A DNA stretch of 64,000 nt from Blastocystis sp. Blastoise (lineage: Eukaryota > Sar > Bigyra > Opalinata > Blastocystidae), in assembly GCA_039096225.1 (NCBI GenBank), contig JBBPEB010000015.1, positions 1,451,501-1,515,500 on the forward strand, in the 5' to 3' direction. This document shows positions 40,571 to 56,054 of the stretch, in pieces; the first letter of the stretch is position 1, and each line of letters opens with the position of its first letter. The translations under genes were made by a program, and so were the position numbers. Under the pieces are notes generated by a model. That model was not told where the DNA came from and did not search any database. It was given only the letters and a program-made list of their open reading frames with translations.

Positions 40571-41617
40571 ATATTATGTATTTTTCTTAACAATATACGC
40601 CTTCTATCTCAAATTAAAGAGGAAAATATAAGAAATTATTAAATATACACTTATTGGTATTTACTTATATACACACAGTGTCATATGTATCCTTAAACTT
40701 ATTGTTATATTACATATCAATTCTGTTTTTTTAAGTGTTTTTTGACTGTTTAAACTATACATATATTAATTCTAATAGAGGTTCTTGTCTTGTTATCTAT
40801 CATAAATACATTAAAGAATTAATAGAATGAAAAAGGTTATATGAATCATAAAAACTGAATGTCAACATAGTGTAAAAACTTGTAATGTTCATATATCACA
40901 GTAAACACTAAAGCAACTCGATATCGAATTATTATACATAGATTTACTCATATAATATAATTCTATTAATACACTATAAAATCATATACTATAATCAACT
41001 AATTCATGAATACAGAATTCTGATTATTCTTTCAATTCAAATATATATACATATTTATTATAAAATATTATAAAAATATTTTAATCAATCACCATTCAAT
41101 TAATTATCGTTTTCTAATTAGTCTTGCTAGTACAGCAATCATTTTGTTTATTAAAAAATATTTTCTAGAAGATAGCATATGCATCAATCGTTGGAATATC
41201 AATTGGGTAGCTCAACAGTATTCTTATTTCGTTAAGAAGCATAATAAAAAAGATGGATCATACAATATATATACCATTTTATATTAAATCTTGCTTATTA
41301 TATTGAATTAATACTAGAATACTATTGCACACATCTTTCCAACATATCTGTATTTATATTTCTTTTTGATATACGCATTAACAAATAATAATTTTAGTAT
41401 ATCAGAGACTCCACATCAAGTAGTATTATTTGTGACGCCACATTAGTATCCGATAACGAAATATTATATTTCTTTATATATAGCAAGTTATTTCAGAGAA
41501 ATCTTAGAATCAATCTAACCAAAACTATAATCGTTTAAAAAATTGAAATTACAGTTCTAATAAATGAAATAAACGTGATAAATTTTATTCTTTTTGATTA
41601 CACTGTTTTTCCTTAGG
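40571..41617. other. Intergenic region
   Basis: AT-rich region between two plus-strand genes. No exon was recognised; it should hold the rhomboid 3' UTR and the promoter of the BTB-LRR gene. Confidence 0.4.
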
Positions 41618-45443
<3,826 letters not shown>

Positions 45444-46010
45444 ATATATTGTAATCAAACGAGTATGAAAGATATTGTTATCTTCTTTTTTTTTGTATTT
45501 TACTATTAAAGAACTAAAATATTAGTTTATATATTATTTTTTTAAATTTTAAAAATATATACTTATTTAACGAGAAAAGAATAAAAATTAGATTTTAATA
45601 AGATATAATAACTCTAATATTAATAAAATGTAACTAAACAGCAAATATTTTCTAACAAAAACAGCTTTGAACGCATAATACCAATAGAAAAGATGAATAA
45701 TATTAATAAACCTCTTTAATATAGAATATACAAGTATTTCTTTGAAATATATATATATAATGATTTACATATATATAAGAGTATAAAAAGGCATACTGTT
45801 TACATATAAAAATGAATAATCATTTAATAAAAAAGAGAAATATAATAATATAAAAGGAAATTATTTTTAAAAATCTAAAAGAGTTGCATATGAATAATAC
45901 TATATGTTCATGCTTATAACAAAAGATAGTAGATATATAAATAGGCTATTTGTAATGTATTTTAATATATTTATAATTGTATTGACTAATATATTGATAT
46001 ATAGTATGAA
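45444..46010. other. Convergent 3' intergenic region
   Basis: Between the 3' ends of the BTB-LRR gene (+) and the transporter (-). AT-rich, no exon. Confidence 0.4.
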
Positions 46011-46951
46011 TTAGAATTCTATAAAAAGAGTAACAACTGATAATACTCCGACAACAACAGAGAAAACCAGTAATAGCCAGCAAGATATAGTAAGGAAAGT
46101 AGAGAGTCTATAGAAGAAGAGAAATAGATATTTGAATAGAAATAGATATTTGAATAGAAATAGATAGTTGAATAGAAATAGATATTTGAATAGAAATAGA
46201 TATTTGAGTAGAAATAGATATTTGAATAGAAATAGAGAAGTAGAATAAAAAGAGAAATAAAATAAAGAAACGAACTCTTTCAATAAGACTCATTGTAGTA
46301 GAAAGATATATTTATTTAAAGAATAAAATGATAATAAATGCATAAAGAAATTCAGAATACAATAATAAAATAATGATGATTTATATATTAAAGAATAAAA
46401 CTATATTTATATAAATAAACATATACTAACATAATATATTAAAGAATAAGAATAAGAATAAAGAATATATAGTGAAACATACCTTAATAGTTTTTTGTGC
46501 TTGAGATATAAGCAGCATATAGCAGGGAAGGCAAAGCAAAGAAGTGTAGAAGCAACACCTATATATATATTAATAGACTTGTATAATAACATAAAATAGA
46601 TCATTGAAAAAGGCACTGAGAAATAATATGTTTTAAATTGATATATATAGATAGCTTATTAAATGCAAAGAATTATTTATTAATAAAATATGATTTATCC
46701 TTATAATAGGAAATAATATATATATATATATATATACCTCCAATAAAATTGAAAACGACTGACAAATCATCGACAAGAGATCCCACAATAAGGCAACCTA
46801 TATATAAGATATATATATTATTATATATATATATAATATATATAACATTCTATATATATTATTATTATATATATTATGTATAATATAATAAGCTAAAGGA
46901 AATAAATATAAGAAAAGAGTATATGAATATATTATTATTCTATAAAGTAGT

Positions 46952-46982
<31 letters not shown>

Positions 46983-47572
46983 AGAGAGTAAGAAGCTGAT
47001 GATATAGTGACGAGCAATTTCACCTTTTGTCGTGGCCTTCTTTTCAGCGGCTTTTGTGCCCCAAATCATGGAAATAAGCGTAAATCTAGAAGAAATAATA
47101 TATAGAGAGAGAGAAATATATATATAAATGAGAAATAACTAGGGTTAAAATGTAAATAATTATATTAACATATAAATAAATATAATAAATAATAAATATA
47201 TTGAATAATATTTTGTATTCTAAAAAGTACATAAAAAGAAAATTTTGTTTAAATGAGAATAAGTAGAATTCATATATATATATATATACCTAGCAGGGAA
47301 TATATTAAGAGGGAAAGCCATAATAATAGTAAATGTAATAGCAAAGAATCCAGCAATAACATAAGGTTCAGGAGTAGATGCAAAATTAAGTAGAATATTA
47401 CCCTTAATATCATTTCCATAAGTAAGAAATCCAGAAACACCCATACAGATATATATAAGAGAAGAAATAGTCATTCCATAACGAGCTACAGGCTTCATCT
47501 CTATATATAGATATATATATAGATATATATATAGATATATATATAGATATATACAGAGAGAAAGAGAGGAAA

Positions 47573-47612
<40 letters not shown>

Positions 47613-48993
47613 ATTATTAATCTAATTATGATTACTACTATAATTATAAGAGATCATAATATATAAAATAGTTTATTGTTTAAGCATATAATATGAAAAT
47701 AGGATATCATTTGTAGATGATTATGATAATATTTATAATATTATAATTAATAAATATATATACTTTTATCTTTATCATTTCCAAGTTCTGTTTGAATTTC
47801 ATAAACATTAACTTGAGAAGAAAAAGCAAAGAGCATAATAGGAATAGCATTTAATACCTTTGAAGAGAAAGAAAAGGCAGGAATTGAATTAAATTTCTCA
47901 GCTGAGAAATTAACAATGCATAATATAATAGAGACTATAGCTAAATAAGTTACAGTAATGATACCAATAAAAGAAGAGAATCTTAAATTATCCATAGATC
48001 TTAATAAAGAAAGAGGAAGCATAAGAATAAGCCAGAAGAGAGATGTTAATAAATATTTATTATTCAGAATATCAGGTAAAAACCCGAATCCAATAACATT
48101 ATCCATAATATCACGAATAGCAATAATATACCTAGATGAAGAAGAAATAATAGCATATGATAATTTATATATATATATATTTATGTATTTGTTTATTTAT
48201 TTATGTATTTGTTTATGATATATACATATATATTTATATATATATACCCGATAGCAGTACCTAAACAGAAAACTAAAACACCAATATTAACAAAAAATAA
48301 TGCAATTTTTCCAAATAATCCCAACTATAGAGAAAGAGAAATATATAGAAATAAATATAGAAAATCATATTAATCAAATATATAGAATAGTTCATATAAT
48401 TCTATGTAATTTGAATATAAATATATAACATATATGAATTAAATTATAATAAGAAAAAATAAACGATGCAATATATATACAGCAAGTGATTCATATGAAT
48501 CAAAATGAGAAGCTTTTCTAGCTAAAATCATGAGATCAATAGTGAAAACAGTAACAAAAGCACCTATAAGAAGAAGAATTGCACCAAGAGCCCAACCTGT
48601 CATTTGACAAGCACTTGCTAAAGATAATGCACCTGCACCTAAAGTAGCAGAGCAAAGATTAAAAGTAGCACCACGAATAGATCCAGGAGCAAAAAAACGA
48701 GTGAAACAATTAGGTGAAGGATGAGCTTCGAGATCTTCATCTTCCTTTTTTTCCTCAGTATCAATGATAATACTGCTATTATCAACTTTAACTTCGTCTC
48801 CCTTTTTCTCCTCAGAATTAGACTGAGTTAACTTTGATTCACTATTTAATTCATCAATTTCAGTCATACCTATACCTTGCATAACCTGGTCAGTAGTCAT
48901 AGTAGGAGTTTGTTGAATCTCTACAGAACCAGAGTTTGTGCTGAGTTGATAATCTTCAACAGGTAAGTCTACTGGAGTAAGTCTGTTGCTCAT
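46011..48993 (-). CDS. Amino acid transporter, AAAP/SLC38-AVT family
   Basis: A secondary transporter of the amino acid/auxin permease family with about eleven membrane segments. The N-terminal ~100 residues (from 48993) are hydrophilic and Glu/Ser-rich. TM1 follows in SIRGATFNLCSATLGAGALSLA, the family signature (N-L-x-x-A-x-x-G-x-G-x-L-x-L) for substrate and Na+/H+ binding. Later exons add LGLFGKIALFFVNIGVLVFCLGTAIG, YIIAIRDIMDNVIG, SLFWLILMLPLSLLRSMDNL (P-L-S-x-L-R-x-x-x-x-L), AIPIMLFAFSSQVNVYEIQTEL (typical F-x-C-x-x-x-x-P-I/E motif region), GYMTI-equivalent YGMTISSLIYICMGVSGFLTYG, then AITFTIIMAFPLNIFPAR, GGVASTLLCFAFPAICCLYL and a final TM, LSTFLTISCWLLLVFSVVVG. Substrates and organelle (vacuole or plasma membrane) cannot be told. 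Stop TAA at 46011-46013. Confidence 0.88.
46120..46235 (-). repeat. 18-bp tandem repeat in last transporter intron
   Basis: Units of aatagatatttgaatagaa recur about six times between the KHKKLLR exon and the final TM exon. It is intronic in my model. Confidence 0.8.
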
Positions 48994-50473
48994 TTATACA
49001 AACACGTTTATTGAATACTAAATAATAGAAATATAATCCTTTTTATGACGCAATTGACGAAGAATCCTTTAAGACAATTGTATTCTTTATAGAATTATTT
49101 GTCCTATAAATTTTGTTGTCAGTAATGAGCCAATCATGACGAAGTTCTCCTAACTTAAAAAGAGAAACATTTCTCCTTTGTTATTCTAATTCGCGGGAAA
49201 TAGTAAATATTCACTCGGAATTTGGAATTCTTATTCAACCTATTTCTCCATAAAGCATACACATTATGGGGTACTTCCCACCATTCAATAAAACAGAATA
49301 CCGAATATTATTGGGTCACTAACAAAAGGAGAATTCTATCCGTTTTGCCAATAAAAAAGTGAGAAAAGAAAAGAAAAAAGAAACAACCATTCAAAGAACA
49401 AACAAGCCTTGATGAAAAAATGATCTTTTTTAGCACATATCACAGTTATTCCTAATAATAGTTTTATAATATTCTGCCAACATGATGCAAAGACATCCTA
49501 AAACAACTTAAATATAAAAAAGAGTGAGCAAAAACCGTCATTTTCCACAAAGCAGCTTCAAAAACTTAAAGAAATAGATATAAAATAACTGAAATATAAA
49601 TCAGAGACAAAAAGCTATATTGGAATATTGAAATTAGACGATTTCTAATGACAAAAAGAAAAACAGAAACGAATTAACAGCAGAAAATAGAAACTTTAAA
49701 ATTCATTAAATGCTAGTGGGCTGAAATACTTCATAATACTATTTTGATTCAGTTTTAGCTGGAAAAAAAAATATAAATAAAATTTGAAATAAATTAGTAA
49801 AATAAATACAAACTATATGTATATTTTACATTATAATACATATATGTGAAACATATTTGTGCCTAGAAAACTTAAATTTTGGCAAATGTCACTCAAGTTA
49901 TACATAAATTTGATGTTTTCCTTATTTTTTTGAGTAAATTATTTATGTTCTGTACGTGTTAGTCTTAGTAAACGCATTTCTAATAATAATATATTAGAAT
50001 AAAGAATGAGATACACGAAAAAAAACATGATATTTCTAAAAGAGTAGTAAATCTATAATTCTGTGCAGCGCCCAATTCAAAATATATAATAATAGTAAAA
50101 ATAGAATAAATATATTAAAAATTTTAAGAAATAAAGAAAACCAACAAAAAATATAACGTTATTTTTTGTGAAAGTATAAACTTCGTTAGATTATTTATTA
50201 TTGGACTTTTATTAATAGAAAAATAAATTTTATACATGACAAGAGATTATTTCTTATATGAGATAAATATATTTACAATATTAGAATGATTTCAGAATGA
50301 ATTATAAAAAAAATTAATCCTTTTTAACAAATATACTACATTACAGCTATATCGAATTATTTAAAAGGCAGCACTATATATGATTTACAATTTAAACCAA
50401 TATAAAAGCAAATAAAAGAATATGGAAAAAATGGATATCCTGAAAGAAACTCATAAATGGAAGAAAAACATAA
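48994..50473. other. Intergenic region upstream of tRNA-Phe
   Basis: About 1.5 kb of A-rich sequence between the transporter start (-) and the tRNA. No exon or repeat of note was found. Confidence 0.4.
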
Positions 50474-50546
50474 GCCTCGATAGCTCAGTCGGGAGAGCGT
50501 ATGACTGAAGATCATAAGGTCCCTGGTTCGATCCCGGGTCAAGGCG
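50474..50546 (+). tRNA. tRNA-Phe (anticodon GAA)
   Basis: A 73-nt cloverleaf with no intron. The acceptor GCCTCGA pairs with TCAAGGC with one C-A mismatch. The D arm is TAGCTCAGTCGGGAGAGC. The anticodon stem TATGA/TCATA encloses loop CTGAAGA with anticodon GAA. The T arm CCTGG/CCGGG encloses TTCGATC. The internal A box (TAGCTCAGTCGG) and B box (GGTTCGATCC) for RNA polymerase III are both clear. CCA is not encoded, as in eukaryotes; a T-rich run (attttatttttg, 50550 on) follows as a terminator. It lies 32 nt before the ATG of the next gene. Confidence 0.96.
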
Positions 50547-50578
50547 TAATTTTATTTTTGTTTATTTTTTTAGATTCT

Positions 50579-52826
50579 ATGAAGCATAAGGATCATAATG
50601 GTGGTCCTTTGGAGTTCAAACTCTACACCAAAAATATTTTTCCTAAATGGGAAAAATATCTTTATAGATTTCAAATTTGGAAATCTCAGTTCAGAGATGA
50701 TGGTCTACAACAACTGTATCAAAAGTCGTTGTCAAACTATCATTCTTCTTCACTGAGAAAACTGAGTTTAAAGAGATCTACTCATGTATTCAGCTGGAAG
50801 TTTACTCAAAATAAAAAGTTTCAAATTTGCAGTCAAAATTCAAAAATAATCAGAAAAATGAAAAATTCAAATTTTTCATGTTCTTCTTCTACCCCTTTTT
50901 ATTTCTCTAATAGAGAAATTAAGAATTCCAAAGCTTCTAATAATGGAATCTACACGTCTTCCGCCATTGAATCTCAAGATCCAAACCACAAAAATTTTGC
51001 TCATTTACTTAATCGGCGAAGTGAAGTGGTTCGAAAATTGGCTTCTAAGGTTCCATCTACTACTGATAAGGGTCCTCATTGCAAAAAACCATGTTTCAGC
51101 TCAAAAGCTCAGAAACAAGAGAGAATGGTGAAATACATTATGAAAAAGGTCCTTTCCAAAAATATCAAAATTGGTATTCGTGATGGTTCTTCTTACTCTA
51201 CATCAAATAATGGTCTTCGTTTAGATTCTTCTATGGTTTCCAAAAACAGAGAGAATGGTGACTTTAAAGAAGTTTCAAAAAATGATGAAAATGGTGTGGA
51301 AAGCAAGATAAAGATGAATACGAATGGCTGTGATGATATTAATAATTCAATGGCTTTTAATGAGAGAAAAGAAGCCAAGAATGCTGATGAAAAATATATA
51401 TATATAGATGTTATTAATGAGAATACTAATATGAATAATAATATAATAGATATCAATAATGATGAAAATAATATAAATATTAATTATATAGATAATAATA
51501 ATGACGAAAATAATATAGTCCATAATTATGTAAAGAATAATAAGAATATAGATAATAAGAATATGGATAAGAATACTAATGAAATTGGTACTAATATGGA
51601 AGATAATGATAATAATTATATAGAAAGTGATGATTCTTCATATGTTCCAGATTCTGAAATGGATGATGTTGATAGTTATACCTCTTCTAGTTATTATACA
51701 TCAGATATGGATGAAAGTGAAGATATGAATGCATTCCAGAAAGATGAAATAGTGAAGATAGATGATATAAGTAATGAAAATAATAATATAAATAATCCTC
51801 TAAATATACTTATGAATGATCTTCTTAATGATGTTAATAAGTATATAGATAAAAATGAATATATAGATAAATATAAATATGAAAATAAAATATCAAATGA
51901 TATAGATAATAAAAATATGAATAATACTCCTATTACTCCTATTACTTCTAATAACACTATAACTCCTATAACTCCTATAACTCCTAATACTTCTATAACT
52001 CCTTCTATTCCTATAACTCCTTCTACTCCTTCTACTTCTATAACTCCTTCTACTACTATATCTCCTAATACTCCTATAATTCCTTCTACTCTTATAACTC
52101 TTATAACTCCTTCTACTGCTAATACTTCTATAACTCCTAATACTCCTATAAATGTTTCTACTCCTATAACTTCTTCTACCCCTATAACTTCTGGTACTTC
52201 AATAACTCCTATAACCCATATTACTTCTATAACTCCTATTACTCCTATAACTCCTCTTGATCCTATAACTCCTATAACTCCTTCTACTTCTATAACTCCT
52301 ATAAACCCAATAACTCCTATTACTCCTATAACTCCTATTACTCCTATAATTCCAATAACTACAATAACTCCTATAAATCCTATTACTCCTATAACTCCTA
52401 TAACTCCTTCTACTCCTATAACTCCTATTACTCCTATTACTCCTGTAACTACTATTAACCATTTATATATTAATTCTCATCTAAATGTTAATACTAATAA
52501 TAATAATAATAATAATAATACTATTAACAGAGATACTGACATAAATAGATTTAATAATATTAATAAATTGTCTAACAATAATAATAATAATAATAATAAT
52601 AATTCTTTAGATATTAATTCCTCAACTAATATAAATGAATCTACTAATATTAATAATAATATGATAATAGATTCTTCTTCTTCTGATAATAATAATAATA
52701 ATTCTACAGATATCGATATTAATAATACTAGTATATATGATAATGATATTGATTCTACTGATATTAATATTATAGATATTACAGAAGATGAAACTGATGC
52801 TATGAATACCTTTGATGATCATGAAG

Positions 52827-52903
<77 letters not shown>

Positions 52904-52969
52904 CATTACTATTATAAAGCAAATAGGCAAAAAAATTCCCATTGGTCAGTTTTTGGAAAATGCATTTGA
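50579..52969 (+). CDS. Low-complexity Asn/Thr-Pro-rich protein, 5' part, cut by a Helitron
   Basis: The open frame extends upstream into the tRNA gene; the first ATG past the tRNA is 50579 ([16 protein letters not shown]). About 250 N-terminal residues are basic and of mixed composition, followed by Asn/Asp/Ile-rich sequence and acidic Ser patches ([14 protein letters not shown]). From about 51940 to 52455 a 9-bp unit (act cct ata) encodes a TPI/TPS repeat array. Poly-Asn follows, last and longest at 52828-52902. At 52903 the sequence switches to a transposon, so the final residues [15 protein letters not shown]... are encoded by element DNA and end at its stop. The frame of the last AAT codon continues exactly in the AAT repeat beyond the two elements. 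I do not recognise the protein. Confidence 0.6.
51936..52455 (+). repeat. Minisatellite encoding Thr-Pro-Ile/Ser repeats
   Basis: Units of 9 bases (actcctata/actcctatt/acttctata) repeat about 55 times in frame within the low-complexity CDS. Confidence 0.9.
52828..52902 (+). repeat. (AAT)n tract encoding poly-Asn; target of the Helitron insertions
   Basis: Around 25 AAT triplets run directly up to the first element. The same repeat resumes at 56065-56067 (one unit) and 59029-59114. Confidence 0.95.
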
Positions 52970-53569
52970 TTGGCTAATGTATACTATAGTTTGTGGACAC
53001 AACTCCTCTAAACTTACGGGAAGTTAACTTTTGGGTGAAACACAGTTCAATAGGATATAACCTGTAGTTGTGCACCATATATTTGGTTAAGCGATATTAT
53101 TTATAATTAAAAAGTTATTAATAAAAAAACAGAAAACATGATTTTTGAGTCGTTTTTGATTGGCTCTTTGGGATGACCCCGATAAAAATTGTTGACCAGA
53201 CAATTGAAAAATAAACATGGGGTAAACTTGATTTTTTCTCAATCCCACAATATACGTTATCCGTGTTTATTCTTTATATTTATCTATTTTTTAATACTTT
53301 TTCATATTGAACACGTGAGGCCTTAACGGTCAAATTTAGATTGTCAATTTGACATCATATTCTGATTCAGGAGGTCAGAAAACCTAGGTGTACCAATTTT
53401 CAGCTCCTGAGAACGATTTTTGAGTGATCGATATTTTCTTCGATCTTCTTATAATCGACTAATATTACAGTATTGTAATTAATAGGTCCTCAAACCACTA
53501 TAGTCAAAGCAGAGTCTTAAAATAATGAGTTTAAAAGTGACAATTTTGAAAAATGTGAATTAAGTGGTC

Positions 53570-54830
53570 TTAGAGTGAGAGATTCAATATAATAACTTTT
53601 GTTTAGTATACTTTAGATATTACTCTATTCTATGTTAAAAGGAGAGTCAAAATTATGATGGTCAAAGTGTATGACCAAATGACAAAATGTGTCTTAAAAA
53701 GTAAAAGGGTGTCTATATGTGTTTCAAATGTTAAGTCAAGTCAATTCTATGAATAATAGCTTTAAATAAATAGTTTAAGGTTGTCAAATTTAAAAGAATG
53801 TGTAAAACATAGTCTTAAACTGTGAATAAAAAATTTAGAGATATTAATTAGTATACAGTTGTAGTAGCTCTACAACATATCAAAAGTATAAAGAAAATAA
53901 TTTTTAGAGAGTGGATGTGTGAAGGGTTGTGAGAGTTATTAAAAATTTATTTTTACGTCAGTTTGAGCAAAATCGTGAATTTCGTGCACTGTAGAAAAAT
54001 TGAGTCAAAAGGTCAACTCTAAGGGTCTTAAATTTAAAAAATGTAAAAATGAGTGACTTAGAGGACGAGATTCAATATTTGAGTGTTTAGTCATTAAACT
54101 AGAGTGTATGAGCTATATTATGTTAAAAGGAGGGACAAAAATATGTTGATCAAAGTGTATGACCAAATGGTAAAGTGTCTTTAAAAAGTCTAAAGTGATG
54201 ACTAATATGTTTATAGAGTCTTATAAAGTCTACTATGAAAATATTAGCTTTTAAAAATATGTTTAAGCCTTTCAATTAGTAAAAATATGTTCAAAGAGAC
54301 TCATAAAATGAGAGTTTTAAGAAACGAGATATTGTTCAGTATACACTAAGAGACACTCTACAACATATCAAAAATCTAGCAAAAACTATTTTTAGAGAGT
54401 GGATGTGTGAAGGGTTGTGAGAGTTATTGAAAAAATATTTTTACTTCAGTTTGTGTAAAATCGTGTTTTTGGAACACTGTAGAAAAATTAACTTCAGAAA
54501 TCAACTCTAAGGGTCTTAATTTTGAAAAATGTGAAAATGACTGACTTAGAGGACGAGATTCAAAATTCCCCCTCACTTTCATATAACTAGAGCACACACT
54601 CTATATTATGTCAAAAGAAGGGACGAAAATATTTTGGTCGAAGTAAATGAGCAAATGCAAAAGGTTTATAAAATGTCTTAAAGTGATGACCAATGTGTAG
54701 CTAACGTTATACTGAGTATAGTGTGTAAATATTAGCTTATAAAAATGATTTTAAGTGTGTAAACTTTTCATAATGTGTCAAGAAGGGTCTTTAAGAAAGA
54801 GATTCAAAACATTTGCTTTTATTTAATAAA
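53570..54830 (+). repeat. Diverged ~245-bp repeats in dimer (~489-bp) register inside Helitron copy 1
   Basis: The motif gagattcaa occurs near 53580, 54069, 54556 and 54794, with weaker forms near 53835 and 54325, giving ~245-bp spacing. Longer blocks recur at ~489 bp: agagagtggatgtgtgaagg near 53907 and 54396, aactctaagggtcttaa near 54018 and 54503, and ctacaacatatcaaaa near 53870 and 54359. The same array is present in copy 2, 3,165 bp further on. Confidence 0.8.
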
Positions 54831-55414
54831 TTGTATAATAAACTCTATACTATATCAAAAGACTGAAGGAAATTATTCTGATACAGTGGATCTTGAATGT
54901 GTAAAGTCTCTTTAAAAGTTACATTTTTGAGTTATTTATGATTAAAATCATTAGTTGAAATTAATATAAAAATATTAACTTTTTAAGTAATGTTTTAGTT
55001 GTCAAAGTGACAATGAATGTTGACTTTGTTATACTTAAAACTTCAAAATTCTTTTAAAAAGTATTGAAATGAGTTAAAATTATTATATTATGCTTATTTA
55101 AATGAATTTTATGACTTAAAAATACTCAAGAGTACTTCACATTGTGACTCATTTCTAAAGTTGTTGACTTTAAAAACTCAAAAAATGCTTAAGAAAGTTG
55201 TTTAATTATTAATAAATACAAAATATATTTTAAAAATAATAAATAATATGTATAGTGATTCAAAATAGTTTTTTAATTTTCTTTCAAGTATTGTTTTTAG
55301 TTTTTTTGATATCATTTAAAGAATTTATTTAATTCTTATATCAGGAATTGAACCTGATTACAATCAATAAATGATTGTAACTCTCCATATAGAGTATAAG
55401 AAGTGTTATTAAAG

Positions 55415-55934
55415 TAATATATAATATATAATATATAATATATAATATAAAATATAAAATATAAAATATATAATATATAATATATAATATATAATATATA
55501 ATATATAATATATAATATATAATATATAATATATAATATATAATATATAATATATAATATATAATATATAATATATAATATATAATATATAATATATAAT
55601 ATATAATATATAATATATAATATATAATATATAATATATAATATATAATATATAATATATAATATATAATATATAATATATAATATATAATATATAATAT
55701 ATAATATATAATATATAATATATAATATATAATATAATATATAATATATAATATATAATATATAATATATAATATATAATATATAATATATAATATATAA
55801 TATATAATATATAATATATAATATATAATATATAATATATAATATATAATATATAATATATAATATATAATATATAATATATAATATATAATATATAATA
55901 TATAATATATAATATATAATATATAATATATAAT
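55415..55934 (+). repeat. (TAATATA)n 7-bp microsatellite in Helitron copy 1
   Basis: About 520 bp of a 7-bp unit with a few aaatata variants. The Tyr/Ile-only open frame across it (minus strand) is an artefact of a 7-bp unit with no stop in the register read. The equivalent array in copy 2 is about 200 bp shorter. Confidence 0.95.
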
Positions 55935-56017
55935 AGATAATAAATACTAATATATAATAGATAATATATAATAATGAAAAAAAGAAAATAAAAGCCAAAC
56001 TGTTATTATTTTATGCA

Positions 56018-56054
56018 GCCGCGGTCCGGTGCCGTTAGGCCCCGGACCTGCGGC
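56018..56054 (+). other. 3'-terminal hairpin of Helitron copy 1
   Basis: GCCGC-GGTCCGG pairs with CCGGACC-T-GCGGC around a 12-nt loop (12 bp of stem with one bulged T). Ten bases later the element ends at CTAG. It is the strongest GC-rich island in the window apart from its twin. Confidence 0.9.

Noticed and set aside
55336-55998. 220-residue ORF on the minus strand made of Tyr, Ile and Leu
   Set aside because: It is the translation of a TAATATA array; the shorter twin (58501-58962) differs only by repeat number.
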